Assembly: GCA_001970855.1 (NCBI GenBank)
Contig: LSSN01000535.1
Coordinates: forward strand, 1,513-43,253
Direction: 5' to 3'
Source of the DNA: Smittium culicis
Lineage: Eukaryota > Kickxellomycota > Harpellomycetes > Harpellales > Legeriomycetaceae
DNA: 41,741 nucleotides
Each line of letters begins with the position of its first letter. Position 1 is the stretch's first letter. Of this stretch, positions 11,974 to 23,003 are shown one piece after another. Under the pieces are notes generated by a model, which made no database searches, had not been told where the DNA came from, and saw only the letters and a program-made list of their open reading frames with translations. A program made the position numbers and the translations under genes.

Positions 11974-14900
11974 CGCTAAAAAAATGCTACCAATAATTTT
12001 GACATTCATAATTTTAAATGCAAGAAATGCATTCAATCTCATTTCTACTATCTACTTTTACCAGGTATACTATTTTAATTTTTTTTTTGAGCTTATTTTT
12101 TCACAATATATTTTTAAATGAATAAATCATGAAATACATTTTTCAAAAAATCAGCTCACTATAAAATGTTTGGATCAGCCCAAAAAACTTCATTCATAAT
12201 AATAATAATAACATAATTTAGATAATATATTTCTTATGCATAAGAATTTATAAATTTAACCGTATCAAATAATACATTTATACCATTATTGAATGTTCTG
12301 AATTATTGTATAACATTGAAACGATTTAATATCTATTTTTTTATTTTACATATTGGTTTTTTATGATGAATGTATAATATTATAAAAAAATTTTCCTCAA
12401 TTATATATTTCGATTAATCTGATAAAACGGACTTTATCTTCACTTTGACATTTTAAAAAGTGTTTTAGAATATTATTAATTAAGACCCACAATTTATGAA
12501 ATATTATTTAAGCTTTATAAGATAATATTAAACAGTAATTTTTTCATTATTAGAGTCATAATTAATATAAATAACGCTATTTCAAGTTTATTATATCAAA
12601 TTGTCCATATATTCTTATCAAATGGGTGCAAAGAAATAAAATTTAAAACCTAAGTATTGGTTTTCGACACAATTTTATATTATATTATACCAGGTTTTAA
12701 TTTCTGCTATACATCAATAAATTACTGTAAGCTGAAAATTTATAACTTCAGGCTAATACTTTAACTATATTTGCTTAGCTGAAATTTGCGTTTAAATTTT
12801 AAAATTATATCATATAGAGACAAAAAAATTATATAAAAAATTATATAAAAAATGATAAATAAAATAATATATCAATATTGAAAGATTATCAGTTAAATTA
12901 TCTAAAAATATGATAATTTTATAATTTGATATCCATTAACATATTTTAAGGCTCTGAGAGAGGATTTATAAACAAAATTTTACTTAATTTTTAATAAATA
13001 TGTCAATTAAATTAATTAATTAATTTATCACGATTCATACATATGTAAACATATAAAAAAGCAAAAAATATTGACATTAAATTTCTAAATGTATTAATTA
13101 TTTAAATAAAATCAAAAAACCCTGAGTATAAAAAAATGTATTTATAACAGTATAAAATGTAAATATAAGCTTTCTTGCTTATTCTCTATTTTTTTATATA
13201 ATTAATTATGATAACTCTATTATATACATATAAATATTATGAAATCCTACATTAAAAATAAACGATAAATTTTTTTTAGTAAAAATGAGATGAATGAAAA
13301 ATATAATTCAAAAATTATTCATAAGATTCGGGTTTAATTTTTTTTTTTTGAAAATAATTACGTGATTTTAATTAAATTAAAAGTCAAATATTTAAAAAAT
13401 CGAATGTAATTGAATTATAAATAATATTGAATTCATATATCAGTGATATAAACTTTAAATATTCACAAAAAAAATTTTTATTTTCATTAGTCTCTTATTT
13501 TATACAATTTATTTTGTAAAATCTTTATTTTAGATATCAAAAAGATAATCTAGTTATCAAGATATCAAATATTACATATTTATCCTTGTAAGGTGATTGA
13601 GTTGATTTTTTTAAGGGTAATAGTAAATTTCTAGAAATGAAAATAGCTTTTTATAAAAGAAATTAAAAATTTTAATAGAATTAAATATATTTTTTAGCAC
13701 TAAAATTTATATAAAAAAATTTAATATAAATAACTCTTAAAAATGATCAGAATCACAATTAATTTCGGAAATTATAACTATTATCGTTTAAGACCATTAT
13801 AAACCGTCAATTTATTATTTGAGCCATGGTATATATGCTATATTAATAAAAAAATTCATGTATATTAAAATTAAAACGAAATAAATAATCAATAGAAATA
13901 AAATCAAATGTTTATAATTAAAAACAATCTATATTTTTTTAATTCGCTGGTATTTAGAAATAATATTTTAATCTTATAAATGGATTATAATCAAACCTAT
14001 ATTATTCAATAAATTACAATAAAATAAAAACTTAAAGTTTCTTAAAGTATATAATGTTTATTAAAAATGATACCGAGTTTTTCACATATTAAAATTCTTA
14101 TTAATTTTTTTGCTAAAAAAAAATAAAAATCAAAGAATAAACTTTTAATTAAAATAATCTAATACCTTTAAAATTGTAAGATATAAGATTTATGTTTCAG
14201 TACAGAGGAAATTTATACAATCAGGCTTATATAATAGGTGCAAATCTTTAAAAAGTTTCCTGTATATAATATCTATATTTATTAATGCTTATTAGCTTAT
14301 GTTCTATGTACACTATCCATAAAACAAACTTTCATGTATGAGTGGGAGTATTTAAAATACATTTTTAGAGCCAAAAAAAAAAACAAAAAAAAAAGTTGTT
14401 TTACTTGAAAAACTTGAAAATATTCCAAAGAATCATTATGTTTTAAAAAAAAAATTAATAACACGTGTATAAATAGAGTAATAAATATAAGATAAAAAGT
14501 TTATTATTCGAAAAATGAAGTATATACAAGTAAAACATGTACTATTTTATTTAATATAGTTAATATTTACTTAAAATTTAATTGATAATTAAAGTAATTC
14601 CGAATGTAAATAAGGTTCAAAATGTAACTGTATAGTTATATTGTGTGTATATCTCATTTAATAAATAATATCGCTTTTCGAAATTAAAATCACAAGGAAT
14701 CATGTTTTTTGATTAATAAAAATAAGCTTAAAGAGTAAATTTATAAGATCTTATCTTGTAAATCAAATCTTAATTACTAAAAAAAATACAGTATTTTAAC
14801 ATATAAACAATAATATGCCTTTAAAATATTTTCTTTAACAAGAAAATAAAAAATAAAATTTTGGCTCATTTTTTATGCTATATTTTTATTGTAGGGGTGT

Positions 14901-16130
14901 GGTTTATTGTATATTAAATAATCCAAATTTCGACTTTTCTATTGGATAATATCTCTTTAACACAATATCATTAATTTTTGGAGCCTATAAAATACGGAAA
15001 AGGTTTATACTAAAAAAAAAATAATATAAATATTTTTCAAACAGTTTTTATTAATATTATATAGTTATGGCATTAATAAATAGGCGTATCGATAAAAAAG
15101 AGTTAAATATTCGCAAAAATAATGTAAGGTAAATTCCTGAAAGATTTAAAATGTTTATTTTTTAAAAATTTATGACATATATAGTTATTTATTACCAATA
15201 GAGATATAAAATATATAGATGATGGTTATATCTTGATTATATTTTAATATTTTAAAATTTTTAAGTATAAATAAATTTCTCGTTATATTTTTAATTGAGG
15301 CTGCTATCCAAAATCAATTCAAAATTTAGAATTTATAAATCTTCCTCCGCTCTATGATCGAATTTATTAAATACAATTTAATTTAATATATACACGAGAA
15401 TAACTTTATAATACTTGAGCTAAATTTTTCGAAAAATATTAACTTATCTCGAGTTGAATTATTAGATATAATAAATCCAGACTATTCTTTATAAGCCCTG
15501 GGATCGTTTTTATCAGATAAATAAAATAATAAATAAAAAAATCTTTGAGTTTCTCTAATTACAAATTTCATATACAGGTATATTTTTTTATGCATATGAG
15601 ATTCTTTTACAGTAATAAATACATTGGCCACTATGATTTCTAATTAGACGACAGTTATTTTTAGAAATTATTATAACCACGCTTTAACCTTTAATAGAAG
15701 TTTTTGAGCTTGAAAGAGCTCAAAAAATTTAAACTTTTAAAAATATTGATCAATAGTTTAGAAAATTATTGCACTAAACAAATGATTTTTTATTGCTAGT
15801 CTTATTTGTTTATTATACTAGCTAGATTTAAATGTTTTTCAAGTTTACAGTTATACTAAGTTTTATATTTAAGTTATAGCAATATTAACATTTAACTGTT
15901 GAGGTTAAAAGGAAAACATAAAATCTCTGAATTCCAAATGTATATCGCGCTATTAGATACAAATCTCAGAAAGGGTCAATATATAGTGTTAGGAGAAATC
16001 GCGAAAATTATTAGCAAGTCTCATTGATATTTAGAATATTGAAAACTACTGTATGAGAGAATTAAAATATCCAGTTAATTTTAATATTGATAATAATTGG
16101 ATAGATGTGTATAGTTTTTTCAGTTAATAG
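11974..16130. other. Second AT-rich gene desert
   Basis: Extremely AT-rich, with A and T runs and no frame that resembles a protein. No RNA gene or intact element was seen. CAGAAAGGGTCAA at about 15967-15979 resembles a MITE end, but the rest of the element cannot be aligned. Confidence 0.6.
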
Positions 16131-16140
16131 TAATGGAGTA

Positions 16141-16152
16141 TATTATTGGCCA
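16141..16152 (+). promoter_or_regulatory. TATTATTGGCCA element (inverted CCAAT box) upstream of RTF1
   Basis: TATTATTGGCCA lies about 190 bp before the RTF1 start codon and is followed by ATA, so the site also reads CCAAT on the reverse strand. A weaker relative, ATTATTGGCT, follows at 16191-16200. The same 12-mer occurs about 180 bp before the Dr1 start codon. CCAAT boxes are bound by the HAP/NF-Y complex in fungi; that assignment is inference. Confidence 0.4.
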
Positions 16153-16333
16153 ATATACGAATTTCCTATTAAGCTTTAGTAAAATTAAATATTATTGGCT
16201 TAATTATAAGGCCAATGTTTTTCGTGTTAATAGAAAAAAAAAGTTTAGGCATTTGAATTCGCGTCATTTCATTTTTTCTTTTAACTGTTTCAATTATTCT
16301 GAATTTATAAATTAGCGCGTTATTCAAATAATC

Positions 16334-18510
16334 ATGGATGAATTAGAAGGTGAGATACTAGCACTATTCGGAGGAAGTGAGCGTGATAAAGATGGAGGAT
16401 CTAAAACTTCGAAATTAGAATTGAGAAAGAGGAGAAAAGGGTTAGTATTATTCATTTTCCTATAAAAAATTTAAATTTATTCTCATTTACCCATGCATAT
16501 ATTATTTCTTTAGTAAAGAGAGCGATCAAGGATATTCTGAAGAGGACAGCTATATAAATCAAGATGACTTTTCAAAATCTAATTCAAGATCGAGTAAAAA
16601 ATCAAATAAAGATGAAAAAAAAAGCACCGAAAACGAAAATAGCTATGTAGATGACTGGGACTCTGATCTTATGGGCGATGATGAAGACAGAAATAGGTTT
16701 TTATTCAATTTTTTCATTTTTTCATCTTTTAAGTTATATAAATCAAAAACGTAATAAATAATCTTAGGCTGAATTCTTTGCCAGAGGTTGAGAGAGAAAG
16801 GATTTTAGCTGAAAGACAAGAGCAGCGAGACATTCTGTGGGAGCGAATAGAATTGAAAAGAAAGCTCAATGAAGGAATGCTTAATAAATCCTCCAAGAAT
16901 GATAATGCTTCAAGAGACAATTATTACTCTAGCTCTGATTCAGAAAGAAACTTTAAAAATAAAAATTCACGAAGCTATTCAAAAAGAGCATCGTCTTCAC
17001 AATTGCAGGAATTGCGTAAAAGAAGACGCGAAAAGAGTTCAAATAAAGTGAGGATTATCTCTATTTTAATTCTTTTTAAAAATGATTGCAACATTACGGG
17101 CAAGTTTGATCATTGAAAAAAAATCTTTAAACTAACTTCTGTAAAAATATTAATTTATAGAAGAGATCAAAATACAGCGAATCTGACAGCGAAGATAACT
17201 CAGAAAAATACTCTAGATATAATGATAGTCGATCTTTAAAGACTGGTAATCAGTTTAGCAGTAAAGCTAAAAGTGCTCCTTTAGAACCTTTAGCGTCCTT
17301 ACAAGAGCTAAACATGATAAGATTATCACGAGATGTAATAGATAAGTGGATTTACACTCCTTTATTTGATGAAACTGTAAAAGGTAGCTTAGTTAGAATA
17401 CGAAAAACTAACAAAGGGGGTGACGATAAGTATTATATAGCCGAAGTTATTAAAGTTTTGAATGGGAGCGAACCATCATATTTATTAAAGCGCCATTACG
17501 TGGATGTTAGGCTAATGGTTATTTTTGATAACCAGCAAATGGATATTGGAATAGATTTAGTTTCAAATGGTGAGTTCTCAGAGTCAGAGTATTCTATGTA
17601 CTCTGAATTAGTATCCTCAAACAGTGAGGCATACCGCAACTATCTATCCTCTAGTTATGTTGCTAGCAAAAGGAAAACAATTGAAACAAAGAGTAACTAT
17701 ATCGTTTCAGCTAAAGACATTGACTATCGCGTTAAAATGTTCCAAGAGGTAGGCAAAAAAATAGGAAACGTAGCGTACAAGAAATCCGAAATGCACCTAA
17801 AACTACAATATGCGCTCCAGGAAAATGACCAGGAAGAATAAGTGCCTTTTATATAGACATACATGAATATTCCAAACACAGAAATTTCTATTCAACTTGT
17901 TTTAACAATCTTTTTTTATTTTTTATTTATTATTAATTTTTGCCGCAAGTTTACAGTTGCCAGGCTGAACAAGGAGCTAGCAAAGCTGTCATCAATACCT
18001 ACGCAGCAAAATTCATCGCAGCAAAGCAATATACCAGCAGTTACGTTAGGTATTTCAGACAATCCAAGGGGTGGTCTAGGGGGCAACTCGTCACAATCCA
18101 ACACGCCGCTGTTGAATAGTGCGCAAGGTCTGATGGGGAATCCAAACCTTCTGGGGCTGAGTTCAAAGTTTATGGCAGCACGAGGCAGTAGGCTCAGCAA
18201 CATTGCAGGAATCGGGGGCGCTGCGACTCCATCCAAAGCGGCGACTTTGGGCACTGGCTCGCCAATGGGACTGAACTCACTATCGAGCGCCAACTTGGCT
18301 GCGCAGCAAAGTCCAGCAGTTATCGGAGGCGCAGGCGGCGCATCTTTTGCCGATATGACGAGTAAGAGTAATCAAGCACAGACTCACCAGCCGCCTGGCT
18401 TGCAACAGCAAGCGCAGGCTAACAAAACGATCAAAACTAAAGTGAGACTAACTGATGGGTACAACTCCATAATGTCAGCAGCAGATTTTGATTATAGCTT
18501 TTTAGACTAA
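16334..18510 (+). CDS. RTF1: Rtf1, Plus3-domain subunit of the Paf1 transcription elongation complex
   Basis: Five exons by my reading: 16334-16440, 16514-16696, 16768-17047, 17161-17837 and 17955-18510, giving 600 residues. Rtf1 acts with RNA polymerase II; it stimulates Bre1/Rad6 H2B ubiquitylation and binds Spt5 through its Plus3 domain. The N-terminus is acidic and Ser/Lys-rich. Residues around 97-115 carry the family hallmark LNSLPEVERERILAERQEQR. The Plus3 domain runs from about 237 to 350 (LQELNMIRLSRDVIDKW, later SYLLKRHYVDVRLMV). A C-terminal helix, KSEMHLKLQYALQENDQEE joined to VARLNKELAKL, is followed by a low-complexity Gln/Ser/Gly/Asn tail. The first three introns are GT...TAG. 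The fourth must be AT-AC, because a TAA in frame follows DQEE. It is convergent with PRI2. The family call is firm; the last junction is inferred. Confidence 0.88.
17838..17954 (+). other. Predicted AT-AC intron in RTF1 (U2-type signals)
   Basis: The intron begins ATAAGTGCC and ends GCAAGTTTAC, 117 bp. Removing it joins GA to A (Glu) and continues GTT GCC AGG (Val Ala Arg). This skips the in-frame TAA (17839-17841) and TAG (17854-17856). No GT-AG pair here restores the frame. ATAAGT is the U2-type 5' site with G1 changed to A, as in known minor AT-AC II introns. It does not match the U12 consensus ATATCCTT. A possible branch site is TTTAAC at 17901-17906. Confidence 0.6.
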
Positions 18511-19063
18511 AATTCTATTATCCAATCACTATTTCCCCTCTTATTTTTAAAAAAAAAAACTATCTGCTTATTTACTTTTTTTTTTTTTTTTATAAATGTT
18601 GGGCCTATTTGTACACAAAAAAAAAAATGTAAAGATAGGTATATGTGAACCATCTTTTCTTCGTTCCGTTTGCTTTTGAATATCTAAAGCTTTTTATGTT
18701 TACTCGTTTTATTATAGTTACTGTAATCAGATATTTTTTTCTTCATATCATTGCCTTCTTCCTCCCACCTAACACTTATTTATTTATTTTTTATTTAACT
18801 ATTGACTAACTCTTTGTATTATTTTTGTAACTTGATTTAAAAAAATAGAATGAATTTCAAAATTTTCTTTACAATTTGTGCATATAAAAAAATATGGTTG
18901 ATTTGTAGCGCTTAGTCAGTACTTTTACAAATGTAAATATAAAAATAATTTAAATTATAAAAAACAAAATTGATGGGCGAGGCGAGGGGGGGGAATGATG
19001 AAATTTTAAGCGATAATTTTTTTATCTAGAGGAAGAGGAGGAGGAAGAAGAGCAGAGTAATAT
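18511..19063. other. 3' intergenic region between convergent RTF1 and PRI2
   Basis: No coding frame. It is T-rich after RTF1, then turns purine-rich towards PRI2, with a G run near 18981-18992 and a GA-rich tract at 19028-19056. It probably holds both 3' UTRs and polyadenylation sites. Nothing else is visible. Confidence 0.5.
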
Positions 19064-21208
19064 TTAGGCGGATGGAGGTGTTGATTTTTTCGAGACAATT
19101 CCATTAGACAAGTTCAAGTCAAAGTAGGTGTTCGGGTGGGATATGCCTTCAACGGTGACGGAGTCGCTATTGGGTTTCCCCCCAGCTAGTTTTTGGTGAT
19201 TGGTAGTTGATGGTGTTTCCTTAGTAGCGAGTCGAGAGTTGATTTGCATTTCCAAGAACCGCGTGCATGCGACCTGGTAATGCTTCGATTTTGCGAGGGC
19301 GACGATATCGCTGATTTTGGAGTCGGAATCGCCGACTTGTGCACCGCCGTAGCTGCTTGCAGCATTGAGGAACTGTTTGAGCCTGTTAGGGCTGAACGTT
19401 TTGAATGGGCAGCCGTGAACGTCGTCGCTGTTTCCGCCGAACCCGAACCCAACAATGATCTTTGCGCACGAATACGGGCTGTAATTGCTGCGTCGGCCTT
19501 CAACACCGTAATTGTGTCTGATATTGTATGCGTAGTCTTTGTTAAACTTTTGCTCATTTACGTGCTTGCTAAAGCTGGATTTCCAGAAGATTAGGGCTTC
19601 TTGTAGCTTGAGGCCGATGCCTTTGAGGAAGAGACCGTACTGCATGCGGCCGCTGTGTTTGAGATGGGACTTTTCCTTGAGCGCTTGATGCAAGTTTAGC
19701 ATACATGGCGGGAAGAACTTGCTTAACTAATATTTATTTTATAGAAGAGGGATCAATTATATGGTTGAATTGGATACGAGCTAGTAAATAAAAAATAATC
19801 TAAATTTATAATAAAAAGAACCTTGTCGACATCAGAGCTTGATATTTCACCGGCGACGCCTGAGCTTTGGTACTCTGACGTTGAGTACTGTGCGCTCATA
19901 TTTTGCAAGACAGGGAGCAATCTGTCGTCGCCTTCGAGTTTCGGGAGAGCGCGGCTGCAGATTAGGGATTGTTCTGACAATTTTTGCTTAAAGTCGTCAA
20001 CTAGGAGGACAATCAGCTCGAGGCTTGGAACGAATGCAAAACCGTTTTTAACGAATACTTTTCTTGAGGATATGAGGTCGAAAGCTTTTTCGAAGCTAGC
20101 CTAAAAAACGGAGTTTATTAGGGTGTAAAAGTGTGGTTAAAATTAGTGATGCAAGTAAACTCTTCAGTTAGATTATTAAGTGTAGAGGGGTTAGAAAGTG
20201 GGTGAGTGGGTGGAAAATCATGATTTTATAGTAAATTACTTTATAAAAGGTATCGTTTTTGCAAAAGCCGTTGGTGAGCGTATTTAATTCGGCATATTCA
20301 GATTCAGACAGCTAGAAGGAAAAAGTCAATTGTTAAAAATGTTTATTAAATAAATATAAATATGTGCATAATTACTTGAACTAGGTCGAGATTGGCTTGT
20401 TTGAATAAGGTTGATCTATCTTCATTATCGAATTCTTGGAAGCGGGCTTTGAACAATAGAGATTCCTGTTTAACAAACCAATTTCTCAATTCCTCGCTAG
20501 ATGATTTATAAATTACATTTTTTATGTGGTTTGGAGAGAGGGGGGGGGGTATTAGTTAAGAGGAATTTTTTTTAAAAAAAAGTGAACATGGCAATAATTA
20601 ATGAATGTTAAGGGGGTAGTGAGATTTTTTATTTACGTTCTACTGAAGGATAGGCGAAGGATGAAGTGGGATATGTAATCTTTTCTTCGTTGTTGGATGA
20701 TATCGTTGAAAGATTTGACTTTTCTGCTGCTTAGGGGGAAGTATTTGGTAGAGATCTCGATAATTTTTTTCTGGGTAGTTTCTGCATTAGGGCCTCTGAT
20801 AACGGCGAGCTCAATCTCTTTCAAGACTAGAAATTGGTAAATAATTAGTTTATAAGTGATGTAGTGAGGGTTGAATTAATTGAAAGAGTGTTTGTTTAGT
20901 AAGTTAAAACAAATAAGAATGATTGCAGAGAGAGATAAATGTATCATGGAGAAATAAAACTAAATACGGGGATGTTGAGGGAGGAAATATGAATAGGGAT
21001 AAAAAGATTATAGATATTGGAGAAAAAAAATACCTTTAAGTCTGTCGAGGGCAAAAGTTTCGAATTCTTCGATACTTACTTCGAGATCAGGGGGAGTTTC
21101 GTAGAGGCTGAGGCGCGAGGGGTATGGAGAATTGAGCAGTTGTTCGAGTGAGGCGGAGCCAGATGTGGGGTTGGGAACTACGCGGGATTGTCTTATTTGA
21201 GAATACAT
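19064..21208 (-). CDS. PRI2: DNA primase large subunit (p58/PRI2), Fe-S protein
   Basis: Six exons on the minus strand: 21034-21208, 20637-20826, 20376-20496, 20240-20311, 19822-20100 and 19064-19726, giving 499 residues, close to the roughly 510 usual for the family. With the small catalytic subunit and Pol alpha it makes RNA primers at replication origins and on lagging strands. The N-terminus has LSLYETPPDLEVSIEEFETF, then RRKDYISHFILRL and EELRNWFVKQE. The C-terminal Fe-S domain has HSGRMQYGLFLKGIGL, YAYNIRHNYG and HYQVACTRFLEM. Its four iron-sulphur cysteines are at about 287 (PPCM), 366 (YSCAK), 385 (HGCPF) and 433 (VACTR). All introns are GT-AG and end in TAG. The start is the first ATG, directly before conserved sequence. 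It is divergent from the small gene at 21682. Confidence 0.95.
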
Positions 21209-21681
21209 GTGTGACTCTTATATTTTACTGTACCGACAGTTGTATAAATATTTTTTGAAAAGTAGTATATTCGAATTTATACTTGTAAAGGCGTTATATG
21301 GAGGATACTGGATATTAGTGTGTAGGAATTTAGTATATGTGGGACTGGGGGATGGGGAGGGGAGTTTTGAACTGGGATTACTTGTGAAAAAGTAAGTTCA
21401 GTACTTCTAATTATGTTTCTTTCGGTTCAGTGTAGTTTAGTTTGAAGTTATATTAAATGATATATAGAAACTTGGTAGAGTTAAATGGCGTAGGCTTTTT
21501 AAAATTAAATTAGTAGGAGAAATTTCGATCTTATAAGCTGCTGAGCTTTATTGATTTGCAGAGTTTGTTTATATTTTGGGCTAAAAAAAATAAAGTAAAC
21601 AGGGAAGAGCGAATGAGCAGCGAAGAAGTTAATCAGATAGCTGGGGGCATACAGTCTAGCTGACAACTATTGAAGTATTAA
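21209..21681. promoter_or_regulatory. Divergent promoter region between PRI2 and the small gene
   Basis: No convincing coding frame. It is the only upstream DNA available to both PRI2 (leftward) and the small gene at 21682 (rightward), so both promoters should lie here. I see no clear MCB or TATA element. A short ATG frame at 21613-21663 (MSSEEVNQIAGGIQSS) was not accepted as an exon, because its splice phase does not fit. Confidence 0.35.
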
Positions 21682-22056
21682 ATGGACGGACTTTCTATTG
21701 ATTTTACGATTAGTGGCTAGGATTAAATTAAATAGGAAGATTATTGGCTAATTAGTACAGGGCGAGGGTAATTAGGAAATGGAGAGGGAGTAGGGCCAGT
21801 GGGTGTAAAGGAAGGAGTATTGAGTAATTAGATTTGAAATTAGTTAGTTTGGCTTGTGTGCTTTATTACAGAAGCTGGGAATATAGAATTAAGAGTTGGA
21901 GAGTTAAGCTTTAATAACTTGGGGTTTAAATCATTCAATGCAATAAAATATGATATATTTGCAGATGCTTTAGTTGAAGATTTTAGCGAGGCGGATTATA
22001 GTATAGCTAAAAAAATCAGCAAATTTATTAACGCCTTAAAAGAAAATGGGAGCTGA
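21682..22056 (+). CDS. Small unrecognised protein, two-exon model
   Basis: The proposed exons are 21682-21712 and 21887-22056, giving 66 residues: MDGLSIDFTIK joined to LRVGELSFNNLGFKSF and ending SKFINALKENGS. The intron is GTGGCT...ATATAG. A second acceptor at 21871 (TTACAG) keeps the same frame and adds five residues, giving 71. I prefer the TAG acceptor because nearly every other intron here uses one. The second exon has balanced, coding-like composition with acidic, aromatic and helical segments (ADALVEDFSEADYSIAKK), unlike the Lys/Asn/Phe frames of the deserts. I do not recognise a family and assign no function. It ends 187 bp before Dr1 on the same strand. It could instead be one exon of a longer gene, or chance. 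Confidence 0.38.
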
Positions 22057-22060
22057 GGTG

Positions 22061-22072
22061 TATTATTGGCCA
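22061..22072 (+). promoter_or_regulatory. TATTATTGGCCA element upstream of Dr1
   Basis: This is the exact 12-mer found upstream of RTF1. It lies 5 bp after the stop of the small gene and about 180 bp before the Dr1 ATG. A CCAATTGG site follows at about 22081. It could be a CCAAT-factor site driving Dr1. Confidence 0.4.
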
Positions 22073-22242
22073 TTAACAGACCAATTGGATGTACAATTGC
22101 ATTTTATAAAAAAATTCGGACAATAAGGAATTAGTAAAGATTTTTTTTTTTTTAATTATAGCTTTTGTCTTTTATATTTGTAAATAGATATTATAATAGC
22201 TGGCTTTGTTCTTTGTTTCAAAAGGAGAATTTAGATAAAGAG

Positions 22243-23003
22243 ATGAGCGATTACGAAGGAAATGGAGCAGGGGAGGACGATCTCTCGCTGCCAAGAGCAA
22301 CAGTATACAAACTTATAGGCGAGATGTTGCCCGATGATATATCGTGTGCTAAGGAAACGCGCGACTTGTTGATTGATTGCTGCAATGGTAAGTTCATTTC
22401 TACTTTAATACCACTTCATAGAGGTCTTTTTAGAATTTTCGTGGTATTTTTAAAAACAGAATTTAATGCTAGCATCTGATAATCGATATTTCTTGGAATA
22501 GAATTTATACATTTAGTTGCTTCAGAGGCGAATGAAGTGTGTGAGAAAGAAACAAAAAAAACTATAGCCGCAGAGCATGTACTAACAGCCCTCAAAGTAA
22601 GCTCTGTTCTTTTAAATAAGTGTTTATATTGTAAACTAAATATATTTTCTTTTATATTTTATTAAATGACGTGCGTGATATTTATTTCGGTGTGGGTGTA
22701 AAAATAGGATCTTGGATTTGGAAGTTATATAACAGAAGTAAAAGAAGCTTACAGTGAACATCGACAACAACAGAACAGGGTAAATATATAATTAGATTGA
22801 ATAAGAGTCTAGTTAAACTAATCTTCAATTTTTTTTGGGGGTGGGGGGTGTTATAGGATCGAGGCAAGAAGAGCGCAAAACTAGATCAATTGGGAATGAC
22901 GCAGGAAGAGTTGCTGAAATCTCAAGAAGCACTGTTCGCACAAGCGCGACTTAAGTTCGAAAACAAGAATAAGCAACCATCCGAAGAAAGCGAAAACAAG
23001 TAA
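22243..23003 (+). CDS. NC2-beta / Dr1, histone-fold subunit of negative cofactor 2
   Basis: Four exons: 22243-22387, 22502-22596, 22708-22779 and 22857-23003, giving 152 residues. With NC2-alpha (DRAP1/Bur6) it forms a histone-fold dimer that binds TBP on promoter DNA and blocks TFIIA/TFIIB entry. The histone fold spans about residues 11-90: DDLSLPRATVYKLIGEMLP, then EFIHLVASEANEVCEKE, KKTIAAEHVLTALK and DLGFGSYITEVKE. After it comes LDQLGMTQEELLKSQEALF, the family's C-terminal helix (family pattern LGIPEEELLRQQQELF). Introns are GTAAGT, GTAAGC and GTAAAT, all ending in TAG. I chose the ATG at 22243 because the protein then begins MSDYEGNG directly before the conserved fold. The frame extends further upstream only without an ATG. 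Confidence 0.95.

Noticed and set aside
15780..15979. MITE relic ending CAGAAAGGG-TCAA
   Set aside because: Only the terminus resembles the family; internal similarity is too weak to separate from AT-rich chance.
16133..16315. 60-codon frame just upstream of RTF1
   Set aside because: Tyr/Phe/Asn/Lys-rich composition and overlap with the likely RTF1 promoter suggest chance.
17314..17841. RTF1 ending at the TAA after DQEE, with the next frame a separate gene
   Set aside because: The downstream exon starts with the missing part of the Rtf1 C-terminal helix, in the same frame. A stand-alone protein would begin with translated intron-like sequence (LVLTIFFYFLFIINF).
17839..17856. TAA/TAG read as sense codons (variant genetic code)
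   Set aside because: All other genes here end normally at TAA or TGA and show no in-frame TAA/TAG inside conserved domains.
19244..19594. Long plus-strand frame opposite PRI2
   Set aside because: It is an antisense shadow of the conserved Fe-S domain exon.
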